12,199 nt of DNA, taken from an uncultured Parabacteroides sp. Lineage in GTDB: Bacteria; Bacteroidota; Bacteroidia; Bacteroidales; Tannerellaceae. Every line of letters begins with the position of its first letter. Within the stretch, counting starts at the first letter, position 1. The DNA lies in NCBI GenBank assembly GCA_947074335.1, contig CAMTPG010000047.1, positions 1 to 12,199 on the forward strand. The letters run 5' to 3'. Positions 1-7,037 of the stretch are shown piece after piece. The notes below the pieces were generated by a model. It ran no database searches. It was not told where the DNA came from and saw nothing but the letters and a program-made list of their open reading frames with translations. Both the position numbers and the translations under genes were made by a program.

Positions 1-36
1 TTAGTGAACAAGCCTTAAAACCGTTTGTTATTTATA

Positions 37-44
37 CAAACATA
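37..44 (-). promoter_or_regulatory. Possible leftward promoter -7 element
   Basis: Read on the minus strand this is TATGTTTG, an exact match to the Bacteroidota TAnnTTTG element. No TTTG or TTG at the expected spacing of about 19-21 bases upstream is convincing. Any gene it drives would lie left of the window. The surrounding 1-149 stretch is AT-rich and otherwise holds only a weak nested inverted repeat (CCTTAA 13-18 with TTAAGG 52-57, and TTTGT 24-28 with ACAAA 36-40), which may just reflect base composition. Confidence 0.25.
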
Positions 45-96
45 AAAAATGTTAAGGAAAATTATTTATCAAAGTCATCTATTAAAAAGAAAGCCG

Positions 97-127
97 TTTA
101 TCATTCCGGATTTATCACTACATTTGC
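97..127 (+). promoter_or_regulatory. Promoter for murB
   Basis: TACATTTG at 119-126 matches the Bacteroidota -7 consensus TAnnTTTG exactly. A weak -33 candidate, TTTA at 97-100, sits 18 bases upstream. Transcription would begin near 133, leaving a very short leader before the murB ATG at 150. The -7 match is seen directly; its activity is inferred. Confidence 0.55.
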
Positions 128-149
128 ATAATTATAAAATCAAAAAAAG

Positions 150-1175
150 ATGAAAATAGAAGAGAATTTTTCACTACTCAATTATAACACCTTCCATTTA
201 CCTGTAAAAACACGCTGGTTTATGGAATATGATTCGGAAGAAGAACTGGAACGCATTCTGCATGACGAATATTTTCAGGAATGCCGCACACTTCCAATCG
301 GATGCGGAAGTAATCTTTTATTTATAAATAATTTTGACGGCATCGTTTTTCATTCACTGATTAAAGGCATGGAAATAACCAAAGAAACCGACGATGCCGT
401 TTATCTGCGAATCGGAGCCGGCGAATTATGGGATGATGTGGCAGCTTATGCGGTATCCAACAATTGGGGCGGCATTGAAAATCTCTCCTATATTCCGGGC
501 GAAACCGGCGCAGCTGCCGTACAAAATATCGGCGCTTACGGCGTTGAGCTGAAAGATGTGATTGATACCGTGGAGGCTTACAATCAGTTATCCTTCGAAA
601 AAAGCAGTTTTACGAAAGAGGAATGTTTATATGGTTACCGCTCCAGCCGGTTTAAATCCGAAATAGACGATCCGTATAAAGATCCGTATATCGTTACCTA
701 TGTAACTATTAAATTAACAAAGAAACCGGTATATACTCTGCATTACGGCGAACTTAAAAAGCGATTTGAAGGACAACAGGATATCTCTTTACAGGAAATC
801 AGAGATGCCGTTATTCAAATCAGAAAAGAGAAATTACCGGATCCTGCCGAATGGGGAAATGCCGGCAGTTTCTTTATGAACCCGACCGTAGAGCCTGAAC
901 AATATGCTTTATTAAAACAGCAATATCCGGATATTCCGGCCTATGATACCGAAGATGGTAAAAAGAAACTGGCCGCAGGCTGGTTGATCGAACAATGCGG
1001 TTTCAAAGGAAAAACGATCGGAAAAGTTAAAGTACACGACAAACAGGCGCTGGTTTTAATCAATCTGGGTGAAGCCGACGGACATGCAATCGGCGATGTG
1101 GCCGATGATATCCATACTGCCGTAAAAGAGCAGTTCGGCGTTTTGCTTATCCCTGAAGTAAAATATATCCAGTAA
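150..1175 (+). CDS. murB: UDP-N-acetylenolpyruvoylglucosamine reductase MurB
   Basis: FAD-dependent cytoplasmic enzyme of peptidoglycan precursor synthesis. It reduces UDP-GlcNAc-enolpyruvate to UDP-MurNAc with NADPH. The 341-residue length matches the E. coli-type (type I) MurB of about 342 residues. The FAD-binding region shows LPIGCGSNLLF (48-58) and IPGETGAAAVQNIGAYG (115-131). YRSSRF (163-168) carries the conserved active-site Arg164. GNAGSFFMNP (236-245) contains Ser240, the expected proton donor. IPEVKYI near the C-terminus carries the expected catalytic Glu336. The ATG at 150 gives the standard N-terminus (NTFHLPV at 13-19) and follows a consensus promoter. The stop overlaps the start of the next gene by one base (TAATG), which suggests translational coupling. 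Nothing appears truncated. Confidence 0.96.
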   Translation: MKIEENFSLLNYNTFHLPVKTRWFMEYDSEEELERILHDEYFQECRTLPIGCGSNLLFINNFDGIVFHSLIKGMEITKETDDAVYLRIGAGELWDDVAAYAVSNNWGGIENLSYIPGETGAAAVQNIGAYGVELKDVIDTVEAYNQLSFEKSSFTKEECLYGYRSSRFKSEIDDPYKDPYIVTYVTIKLTKKPVYTLHYGELKKRFEGQQDISLQEIRDAVIQIRKEKLPDPAEWGNAGSFFMNPTVEPEQYALLKQQYPDIPAYDTEDGKKKLAAGWLIEQCGFKGKTIGKVKVHDKQALVLINLGEADGHAIGDVADDIHTAVKEQFGVLLIPEVKYIQ

Positions 1176-1930
1176 TGAAAATCACCTTTTTAGGCACCGG
1201 AACTTCGACCGGAGTTCCGGAAATCGGATGTCAGTGTGCTGTTTGTACCAGTACGGATAAACGAGACTGGCGCATGCGTACTTCGCTATTGATAGAAACC
1301 GAAGGCCAACGCATCCTGTTGGATTGCGGACCCGATTTCAGGTGGCAGATGATTAAGAATCAGATTTATCATCTCGATGCCGTGCTCATTTCGCACGAAC
1401 ATTATGATCATGTGGGCGGACTGGATGATCTGCGCCCGTTTTGTAAGATCAAAGACATGGATATTTATACCGAAAGCAATGTGGTGAATGCCATAATTAC
1501 CCGCATGCCGTATGCTTTTCGCGAATTCAAATATCCCGGCGTACCGAAACTGAGTCTGCACATTGTAGATGAAAAACCCTTTAAAGCAGCCGGCACAGAG
1601 ATCATTCCGATTCGCGTATTCCACGGCCAATTGCCCATTCTGGGATTTCGTATCGGCAATATGGCTTATCTGACTGATGTAAAAGATTTGCCGGAATCCG
1701 AATTCGAGAAGCTTAAAGATCTGGATGCACTGGTGATTACCGCTTTACGAAAAGGCGCACATCCTACGCATCTGTCGCTGGAAGAATCGTTGGGTTATAT
1801 CGAAAAGATCGCACCTAAAACAGCCTACCTCATTCATATGAGTCACCGCATCGGATTATACCGGGAAGTAGAAAAAGAGCTGCCGCCACATGTGCATCTC
1901 TCCTACGACGGTTTGGAGATTCAGTTGTAA
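1175..1930 (+). CDS. Metallo-beta-lactamase-fold hydrolase, PhnP-like
   Basis: Small cytoplasmic metal-dependent hydrolase of 251 residues. The metallo-beta-lactamase signature HEHYDH is at 74-79, with further likely metal ligands in LTDVK (Asp, about residue 168) and LIHMSH near residue 222. The N-terminus has TGTSTGVPEIGC followed by a CxxC pair (GCQCAVC, 18-24). That arrangement is seen in the PhnP and related cyclic-phosphodiesterase branch, where the cysteines hold an extra structural metal. No phn genes are nearby, so a phosphonate role is not supported and the substrate is unknown. It overlaps murB by one base and is probably co-transcribed with it. Its 3' end overlaps the convergent unknown gene by 10 bp. 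The fold is confident; the specific activity is not. Confidence 0.85.
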   Translation: MKITFLGTGTSTGVPEIGCQCAVCTSTDKRDWRMRTSLLIETEGQRILLDCGPDFRWQMIKNQIYHLDAVLISHEHYDHVGGLDDLRPFCKIKDMDIYTESNVVNAIITRMPYAFREFKYPGVPKLSLHIVDEKPFKAAGTEIIPIRVFHGQLPILGFRIGNMAYLTDVKDLPESEFEKLKDLDALVITALRKGAHPTHLSLEESLGYIEKIAPKTAYLIHMSHRIGLYREVEKELPPHVHLSYDGLEIQL

Positions 1931-2808
1931 CAGCCGCTGTAATACACTTTGCCGGCATCTGTCTGGATCTGGCAATTCAGCTCCAGCATCGGAAAGCTGG
2001 TTTCCAGCTTTAGCTTCAAACTGTCATTCAACGGCTGATAAAGGGTTTCCATTTCGGGATAAAAAGGCAGTGTGCCAAAATAACAGATCCGGTTGTCGTG
2101 TGTAAAAAGATCCGCCGAAAGCCAGCGATTCCCCGATTCCCGGTTTCCTCCCAATACAAAAGGAACCGATAAATCCAGTAAATCCGCCTGAAACAGTACA
2201 ATCAGCGGGGCTTTCTGATTTACAGCCAGCAAAGCCTGCTCTGCCTGATAAGTCAGATTCTTCTGATTGGTTTGCTGCGAAAGAGCAGCCGATTCCAGCA
2301 ATCGCCGGCTGTAACTGGCCACTAAAATATCTTCATGATAATATAAGCCTAAAAACTGATTGCCGTCTGCCGGATAATAATGAATCGGCATTGCATCCGG
2401 TTTATTTTCGGTAATGGCATGCCAGGCCGTTGTTTTCTGTACCAGAAAAGACTGGATTTGCTTAAACTGATCGGGCGATATTTTGGTATAGCAAACAACA
2501 CCCTGCTGATGAAAAGAAAATAAAACAGCCGATCTGAGCGGATAGCCGGTTACAAGTTCCATAAAAAGCGGCGGCAATTCCTGCTGAAACAATTCGTGTA
2601 TGGCAGGTTGTGCAAGCATGAGCGAACGGAGAAGTTCGGGCCGGTTGATCTGAAGCAGCAGCTCCGGATCGGCAGCAACCAGCTGATACAATTCTTTGGA
2701 GGCTTTTGTACGTTTACTGTTCATTTGCCAGATAAACCAGACTACCACCGAAAGAGCAGCCAATAGTAGAATGCCATTGATAATTCGCCCGATATAAACC
2801 CTGTTCAT
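1921..2808 (-). CDS. Unknown single-pass membrane protein
   Basis: Not recognised as a named family. The 295-residue product starts with a short positively charged stretch, then one hydrophobic segment (about residues 9-28), then a basic SKRTKASK stretch. The rest is predicted to lie on one side of the membrane as a mixed alpha/beta domain without obvious catalytic or metal motifs. The body (VAADPELLLQINRPELL from about residue 44, then a series of short hydrophobic strands) is reminiscent of DUF3352-type bacterial proteins, but that is a weak impression. Its ATG overlaps the nth stop by four bases (ATGA), so it is very likely translated with nth and belongs to the pheS-crcB-nth transcript. 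Codon use resembles its neighbours. Confidence 0.75.
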   Translation of the reverse strand: MNRVYIGRIINGILLLAALSVVVWFIWQMNSKRTKASKELYQLVAADPELLLQINRPELLRSLMLAQPAIHELFQQELPPLFMELVTGYPLRSAVLFSFHQQGVVCYTKISPDQFKQIQSFLVQKTTAWHAITENKPDAMPIHYYPADGNQFLGLYYHEDILVASYSRRLLESAALSQQTNQKNLTYQAEQALLAVNQKAPLIVLFQADLLDLSVPFVLGGNRESGNRWLSADLFTHDNRICYFGTLPFYPEMETLYQPLNDSLKLKLETSFPMLELNCQIQTDAGKVYYSGCYN

Positions 2809-3452
2809 TCCTTTACCGGCTTTGAATTGAACTGTTTACACCACGGCTTTAAATCGCAGGTTTCGCATTTGGGCTTGCGGGCAATGCAGACATAGCGACC
2901 ATGCAAAATCAGCCAGTGATGCGCAATGGCCAGTTTCTCTTTCGGGATATGTTTAACAAGCTCCTTTTCGGTTGCCAGCGGCGAAGCACTGTTTATTGTG
3001 AGCCCCAGACGGTTTGCCACCCTGAACACATGCGTATCCACAGCCATGGCCGGTTTATTAAACACAACCGAGACAATTACATTGGCCGTTTTACGCCCCA
3101 CACCCGGCAATTTTTGCAGCTGTTCCACCGTATCGGGAATATCGCCGTTAAAATCGTTGACCAGCATTTTGGCCATGCCGACCAGATGTTTCGATTTATT
3201 GTTAGGATAAGAAACACTTTTGATGTATTCGAAAACCACCTCAGGCGAAGAAGCCGCCAGCGTTTCGGGTTCGGGAAAATCGGCAAACAAAGCCGGTGTA
3301 ATCTGATTCACCCGTTTATCGGTGCATTGCGCGGAAAGAATGACAGCAATCAGCAGCTGATACGGATTATCGTAATGCAGCTCGGTTTCGGCTACCGGCA
3401 CATTTTCGGAGAACCAGCCGATTATTCCTTTATATCGCTCCTCTTTGCGCAT
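2805..3452 (-). CDS. nth: Endonuclease III (DNA glycosylase/AP lyase)
   Basis: Base-excision repair enzyme that removes oxidised pyrimidines and cleaves at abasic sites. The 215-residue length is typical. The helix-hairpin-helix LPGVGRKTANVIV (115-127) contains the catalytic Lys121. VDTHVFRVANRLG (138-150) contains the catalytic Asp139. The C-terminal iron-sulfur cluster ligands follow the family pattern C-x6-C-x2-C-x5-C at Cys189, Cys196, Cys199 and Cys205, so a [4Fe-4S] cluster is expected. It starts one base after the crcB stop and overlaps the following gene by four bases, pointing to an operon. Repair of oxidative base damage has no obvious functional link to its operon partners. Confidence 0.96.
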   Translation of the reverse strand: MRKEERYKGIIGWFSENVPVAETELHYDNPYQLLIAVILSAQCTDKRVNQITPALFADFPEPETLAASSPEVVFEYIKSVSYPNNKSKHLVGMAKMLVNDFNGDIPDTVEQLQKLPGVGRKTANVIVSVVFNKPAMAVDTHVFRVANRLGLTINSASPLATEKELVKHIPKEKLAIAHHWLILHGRYVCIARKPKCETCDLKPWCKQFNSKPVKE

Positions 3453-3453
3453 A

Positions 3454-3840
3454 TTATTTGATGAGTGTCATTAAATTTTTACCCAAAAACCAGCCCATAG
3501 CAACAGCCAGCAGCCCGAGCACATTATTAGCCAGTATATTTAATACCGCCATTTTATAATCGCCCATTTTTAACAGCGCGAAAGTATCCAGTGCAAAAGA
3601 AGAAAAAGTGGTAAAACCGCCGAAGATACCGGTGAAAAGAAACAGGCGGGCATTTAAAGACATATTACAGGCTTCGGCTATGCTCCAGCATAAACCAATC
3701 AGAAAAGAGCCTGTTACATTGACGGAAAGAATTCCCAAAGGAAAGGAGTTAAGCACCGTGCGCTGTACGCTGACGGATAATCCGTAGCGGCATACAGTTC
3801 CGATTGCTCCTCCTGTGATTAGTAGTATAACCTTGATCAT
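3454..3840 (-). CDS. crcB: Fluoride ion channel Fluc/CrcB
   Basis: Small inner-membrane fluoride exporter that works as an antiparallel dual-topology dimer. The 128 residues form four hydrophobic segments. Family motifs are present: GGAIGTVCRYG (10-20) with the conserved Arg18, NVTGSFLIG (41-49) with the pore-region Asn41, and GIFGGFTTFSSF (71-82), which holds the Na+-site GGFTTFS region and pore phenylalanines. This is a single gene rather than a tandem pair, consistent with a homodimer. It lies 78 bases after pheS and one base before nth on the same strand. I see no fluoride riboswitch in the pheS-crcB gap, so fluoride induction is not supported here. Confidence 0.94.
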   Translation of the reverse strand: MIKVILLITGGAIGTVCRYGLSVSVQRTVLNSFPLGILSVNVTGSFLIGLCWSIAEACNMSLNARLFLFTGIFGGFTTFSSFALDTFALLKMGDYKMAVLNILANNVLGLLAVAMGWFLGKNLMTLIK

Positions 3841-3867
3841 TCCTGCAAATATTTAAAAAGTGTGTTT

Positions 3868-3892
3868 CCCCGGGTTGGTTAAAGACCCGGGG
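3868..3892 (-). other. GC-rich hairpin between pheS and crcB
   Basis: A perfect 8-bp stem, CCCCGGGT (3868-3875) with ACCCGGGG (3885-3892), closes a 9-base loop in the gap after pheS. Read on the transcribed minus strand it is followed by AAACACAC and only then by five U, so it is a poor intrinsic terminator. It could be a processing or stability element, or a leaky terminator lowering expression of crcB-nth relative to pheS. Confidence 0.5.
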
Positions 3893-3918
3893 ATGGTAAT
3901 GATTTAGGTTTTCAACTA

Positions 3919-4938
3919 CTAATTGGCTGACTTGAACTGTTTCAGGAATCGAATATCGTTCTCTGAAAACATGCGCAAGTCTTTTACTTGATATTTCAGG
4001 TTTGTAATTCGTTCAATACCCATGCCTAGAGCAAAACCGGAGTATACTTTGCTGTCGATACCACAGTTTTCGAGGACATTCGGATCAACCATACCGCATC
4101 CCAGAATTTCCACCCAGCCAGTTCCTTTACAGAACGGGCAGCCTTTACCGCCGCAAATATTGCAAGAGATATCCATCTCGGCAGAAGGTTCGGTAAACGG
4201 AAAATACGACGGACGCAGACGGATTTTTGTATCCGCACTGAACATCTCTTTTGCAAAGAAAAGCAACGCCTGCTTCAAATCGGCAAAAGAAACATTTTTA
4301 TCGATATACAAGGCTTCAACCTGATGGAAGAAACAGTGTGCACGATACGAAATAGCTTCGTTACGATAAACACGTCCGGGACAAATAATGCGGATAGGCG
4401 GCTCCTGCTTTTCCATCACGCGCGTCTGAACCGACGAAGTGTGTGTACGTAACAATACATCCGGGTTGTGTTGAATAAAGAATGTATCCTGCATGTCGCG
4501 TGCCGGATGATCTTCCGCAAAATTCAGCGAAGAGAATACATGCCAGTCGTCTTCAATTTCAGGACCTTCAGCAATACTAAAGCCTAAGCGGCCGAAAATA
4601 TCACAGATTTCTTTCTTTACAATAGAAAGCGGATGTCTGGTTCCTAATTCAATGGGATAAGCGGTACGTGTCAGGTCGATATCGGCATCTGCCGTATTAG
4701 CCTGCTCGAATCCGGCTTTCAGTTCATTGATTTTATCTTGTGCAGCCTCCTTCAGTTTATTGAGGTGTTGACCCACTTCACGTTTCTGATCTGCAGCAAC
4801 CGTACGGAAATCATTCATCAGGGAAGAGATTTCTCCTTTTTTGCTTAGATATTTAATACGTAGAGTTTCTATTTCTTCAGCATTAGATGCTCTCAGATTG
4901 CCAACCTCCTGAAGTAAAGCGTTAATCTTATCGATCAT
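3919..4938 (-). CDS. pheS: Phenylalanyl-tRNA synthetase alpha subunit
   Basis: Catalytic subunit of the alpha2-beta2 enzyme that charges tRNA-Phe. The 339-residue length is typical. The N-terminal ~90 residues are helical and probably form the tRNA-contacting coiled coil. Class II motif 2 is around 183-213 (RIICPGRVYRNEA, then FFHQVEALYID) and motif 3 is GFALGMGIERI (301-311). A cysteine cluster, CNICGGKGCPFC (259-270), has C-x2-C-x4-C-x2-C spacing that could bind zinc and occurs in many bacterial PheS proteins. pheT is not adjacent; the two subunit genes are often separated in Bacteroidota. A consensus promoter lies just upstream with a leader of about 30 bases, too short for an attenuator, so no Phe-responsive control is visible for pheS. 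Confidence 0.97.
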   Translation of the reverse strand: MIDKINALLQEVGNLRASNAEEIETLRIKYLSKKGEISSLMNDFRTVAADQKREVGQHLNKLKEAAQDKINELKAGFEQANTADADIDLTRTAYPIELGTRHPLSIVKKEICDIFGRLGFSIAEGPEIEDDWHVFSSLNFAEDHPARDMQDTFFIQHNPDVLLRTHTSSVQTRVMEKQEPPIRIICPGRVYRNEAISYRAHCFFHQVEALYIDKNVSFADLKQALLFFAKEMFSADTKIRLRPSYFPFTEPSAEMDISCNICGGKGCPFCKGTGWVEILGCGMVDPNVLENCGIDSKVYSGFALGMGIERITNLKYQVKDLRMFSENDIRFLKQFKSAN

Positions 4939-4968
4939 TTTTGTAACTGCAATTAGTATTTAACCGCG

Positions 4969-4999
4969 CAAATTTACCCTTTTCTTTTTAATTCTGCAA
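4969..4999 (-). promoter_or_regulatory. Promoter for pheS operon
   Basis: On the minus strand TAAATTTG (4976-4969) matches the Bacteroidota -7 element exactly. TTGC (4999-4996) lies 19 bases upstream as a -33 candidate. The start of transcription would fall about 25-30 bases before the pheS ATG. Confidence 0.65.
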
Positions 5000-5140
5000 T
5001 CAATTTTCTATTTGTTTTTAGAATTAACATTTGAATTTTAAGAATTAGTTACAAAAACCGAAGAAATTGAAAGAAAAAGCAGTCTGATTTTCAGCAAAAA
5101 GCAATTTTAACAAAACTACACATCCTGCCTTTTATTTGCT

Positions 5141-5187
5141 AAAGAAAAAAACAGGCCGCCGCTGTCAGGAGAAGTGGCAGGCCTGTT
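5141..5187 (-). terminator. Intrinsic terminator of the lipoprotein gene
   Basis: The outer stem AACAGGCC (5150-5157) pairs with GGCCTGTT (5180-5187). It continues into an inner stem GCCGCT (5158-5163) with AGTGGC (5173-5178), with one bulged A and a 9-base loop. On the minus strand the hairpin is followed directly by a U run (5150-5145), a C and more U. It lies about 67 bases past the stop of the lipoprotein gene, in the correct orientation. Confidence 0.85.
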
Positions 5188-5253
5188 CCGGATATAATTA
5201 ACAGATAGTATGCAAAAATCAGGTTATATTATAAATACAAGCAACGGCTGCAA

Positions 5254-6594
5254 TTACAAAACCGATGTGCCCGTAACCTGCAACTGATACGGCCATTGCA
5301 TAGCCGGCATTTCGTAATTAAGCTGTTCGTGTTCGCGCGGTGCGCCCATCACAACCAGCCACAAAGCGGCCAGCGGTTCGGCGGCAGGTACGGTAAAATC
5401 GATCGTGACGTCGGCTTTGCTTCCGGCTTCGCTGTACAGTGAGCGGCCGTCGGCTGTTACGCCCACAAATCCCCAGCGCCAGCCGGCTTTGGAAGGATCC
5501 GTGTTGTATTTTCGGGCATCCTTCACCCCTTTCAGTGCGGCCTGAACCGTTGCCCCGGTTTCGGGCACAGCGAGTGCGATGATATTTACGCCGTAATTTT
5601 CGGGACATTTATCGGGTGCCACCTGATACCAGCCGTTGCCGTTTGCCTGCAACGAAGCACTGAAGGGTGCAAACGAATTGGCCCACGGACGCATCTCGGC
5701 ATAAACACGCGGGTAATCAAAATTGACCAGTTGACAATAGGCCCGAAAGATATCATCATTAAACTGCTCCTGATTCATGCCCTGCAACCGCTGATGCGTA
5801 AGCACCGGATCTTCGCCGCCTTTGCCCTGCCGGAAAAGCTCGCCGATATAGGGTTTGCCCAGATTTTCGCTCCAATATTCGAGCACATAGGGCGATCGGT
5901 ACATATTCTCAAGACTCAGAAATGATTTATGTGTATTCTCTTTGAATGCCTGCCAGTGATAATTTTCATCGGCCACCCACTGTGGGTTTACCTGCCACAA
6001 CATCCACTGCGAACACATCTCGAAAATGGGATTTCCGTTCCAGCATTCGCCCGTTTTATCGGCCGATATCTGTGCCTGAAAACTGTGTCCCAGCTCATGT
6101 GCCACCGTATTCAGTTTTTTATCCTGCAACCGGTTCGGCGTAACCCAGAGCGCTCCGATTGTATCATCGTAGGTGCCGCCGTAAGCGGTGCCTTCCAGCG
6201 AATAATTAACCATTACCATCATCCGGTATTTTTCGCTCAGCGAGCCGGGCTTCACAAATTGCAGCGTATCGCGATAGAAGCGGTAAAAGTATTCCAGCTG
6301 ATTTTGCAGATTTTCCAGATCAACCTGCATGGACTGTCCTTCCAGCTGTGGCGGATCGGAAAGATTATCGCCAAAACCCTGCTCCCATAAAATGGCCATA
6401 TTTTCAGTGTTTGCCATCCGGTTAAACGAGTAGCGGTTGGAGTCGGTTGTCCAGTCTTCGCCTTTAAACTCTTCGGGCTGATAAATAGCCTTTTCGGCCG
6501 GTTGTTTCACGCCCGATTGCGAACAACCTGCAAAAGCTAAACCGAGCAAAGAAAGCAGCATAAGATGTCTGCCATGTGTCATCATGTTCTTCAT
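5254..6594 (-). CDS. Predicted lipoprotein with HELGH zincin motif
   Basis: A 446-residue predicted exported lipoprotein. From the ATG at 6594 the protein has a short basic start, a hydrophobic stretch (about 11-22) and a lipobox LAFAGC with Cys24, so it should be lipid-anchored to an envelope membrane. AHELGH places the zinc motif HExxH at His166-Glu167-His170. Glu192 in PIFEMCSQW, 22 residues on, is a plausible third metal ligand as in gluzincin-type peptidases; this is inference. The domain resembles uncharacterised Bacteroidales lipoproteins (possibly the DUF6055 group), and the substrate is unknown. The frame stays open upstream to 6858, but that extension runs through the 23-bp repeat array and lacks protein character. 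ATGs at residues 4 and 5 are alternatives. It has its own terminator, and its regulation may involve the repeat array upstream. Confidence 0.8.
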   Translation of the reverse strand: MKNMMTHGRHLMLLSLLGLAFAGCSQSGVKQPAEKAIYQPEEFKGEDWTTDSNRYSFNRMANTENMAILWEQGFGDNLSDPPQLEGQSMQVDLENLQNQLEYFYRFYRDTLQFVKPGSLSEKYRMMVMVNYSLEGTAYGGTYDDTIGALWVTPNRLQDKKLNTVAHELGHSFQAQISADKTGECWNGNPIFEMCSQWMLWQVNPQWVADENYHWQAFKENTHKSFLSLENMYRSPYVLEYWSENLGKPYIGELFRQGKGGEDPVLTHQRLQGMNQEQFNDDIFRAYCQLVNFDYPRVYAEMRPWANSFAPFSASLQANGNGWYQVAPDKCPENYGVNIIALAVPETGATVQAALKGVKDARKYNTDPSKAGWRWGFVGVTADGRSLYSEAGSKADVTIDFTVPAAEPLAALWLVVMGAPREHEQLNYEMPAMQWPYQLQVTGTSVL

Positions 6595-6620
6595 GTATAG
6601 TATCTTTTTGATTGATAGCC

Positions 6621-6658
6621 ATGTGCTGTAAGTTGCATGCCGGTGTACTACAGATTGC
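6621..6658. repeat. Two degenerate copies of the 23-bp repeat
   Basis: The segments starting at 6621 and 6643, 22 bases apart, resemble the repeat unit TTGTACAACAAGTTGC. The first keeps the AAGTTGC end, with about 11 of 16 positions matching. The second reads GTGTACTA then CAGATTGC, about 12 of 16 matching. They are decayed neighbours of the intact array and are offset from its phase. Confidence 0.4.
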
Positions 6659-6677
6659 ATCGCAATGCGGTAAAAAC

Positions 6678-6763
6678 TCATTGTACAACAAGTTGCCCTT
6701 TCATTGTACAATGTGTTGCTGTTATGTTGTACAATGAGTTGCTCTTTTGTTGTACAACAAGTT
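6678..6763. repeat. Four tandem 23-bp repeats with TTGTACAA core
   Basis: The perfect 8-bp palindrome TTGTACAA occurs at 6681-6688, 6704-6711, 6727-6734 and 6750-6757, exactly 23 bases apart each time. It is followed by a conserved GTTGC in the first three units (consensus YRWGTTGCYS) and by AAGTTTT in the fourth. Flanks vary but extend the palindrome in unit 2 (CATTGTACAATG) and unit 4 (TTGTTGTACAACAA). The period is close to two helical turns, so a dimeric DNA-binding protein at each core would sit on nearly one face of the helix. It lies about 84 bases upstream of the lipoprotein ATG and 310 bases upstream of oxyR. Role as an operator array is inferred; a simple minisatellite is the alternative. 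Confidence 0.85.
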
Positions 6764-6769
6764 TTGAGC

Positions 6770-6803
6770 GGATGCCGGTGAAACAGATAGTGCTTCGGCA
6801 TCC
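6770..6803. repeat. Perfect 8-bp inverted repeat hairpin
   Basis: GGATGCCG (6770-6777) pairs with CGGCATCC (6796-6803) around an 18-base loop. No U run follows on either strand, so it is not an intrinsic terminator. It adjoins the 23-bp array and could be an operator or a structured part of the lipoprotein mRNA leader. Confidence 0.5.
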
Positions 6804-7028
6804 AAACATCAGCACACGGGCATGTTTTCAAAAGACAAAGAAACAGAAAACAACACAATTAATCTGTCATTATAGTACAATCCACTCAAAAAATAGTCCA
6901 GCCTGCCGGAAAATCTGCAGTACATTAACTTATTATCAACAGGTACATTACCGCCTGTTTTGGATTATTTTTGCATAAACAGATATAGAAATAGCAACCC
7001 GCAGTACAGCGGAAGAGCGTATATTTTC

Positions 7029-7037
7029 TATATTTGT
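7029..7037 (+). promoter_or_regulatory. Promoter -7 element for oxyR
   Basis: TATATTTG at 7029-7036 matches the Bacteroidota TAnnTTTG element exactly and would start transcription about 25 bases before the oxyR ATG. No good -33 element is visible. A second match, TATTTTTG at 6966-6973, could be an alternative start further upstream. Confidence 0.5.

Larger units (their letters stand above)
4939..5253. other. Intergenic region between pheS and lipoprotein gene
   Basis: This 315-base gene-free stretch is AT-rich. It holds the pheS promoter at its left end (4969-4999, minus strand) and the terminator of the lipoprotein gene (5141-5187, minus strand). The middle part, about 5000-5140, shows only low-complexity AT-rich sequence with AGAATTA occurring twice (5021 and 5041). 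I see no RNA gene or small reading frame worth reporting. Confidence 0.7.

Noticed and set aside
2901..3461. Long open frame antisense to nth, and similar antisense frames over the hydrolase, pheA, aminotransferase and DAHP synthase genes
   Set aside because: Each lies opposite a well-supported gene, has no promoter or ribosome binding site, and its translation has no recognisable domain.
3868..3892. Intrinsic terminator after pheS
   Set aside because: No U run follows the stem directly on the transcribed strand; listed instead as a hairpin of unknown role.
3841..3918. Fluoride riboswitch upstream of crcB
   Set aside because: The gap holds a simple GC hairpin only; I could not find the conserved fluoride riboswitch segments or pseudoknot partners.
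4939..4976. Phe-responsive attenuator for pheS
   Set aside because: The predicted leader is only about 30 bases with no Phe-rich frame and no terminator hairpin.
6678..6763. CRISPR array
   Set aside because: The units are contiguous 23-bp near-identical repeats with no 30-base unique spacers and no cas genes nearby.
6595..6858. N-terminal extension of the lipoprotein reading frame to 6858
   Set aside because: The extension is Cys/His-rich, encoded by the repeat array, and would bury the signal peptide and lipobox about 110 residues into the protein.
6938..6959. AACAGG/CCTGTT inverted repeat upstream of oxyR as a terminator or operator
   Set aside because: Six base pairs with a 10-base loop and no U run is within what chance produces in a region of this size.
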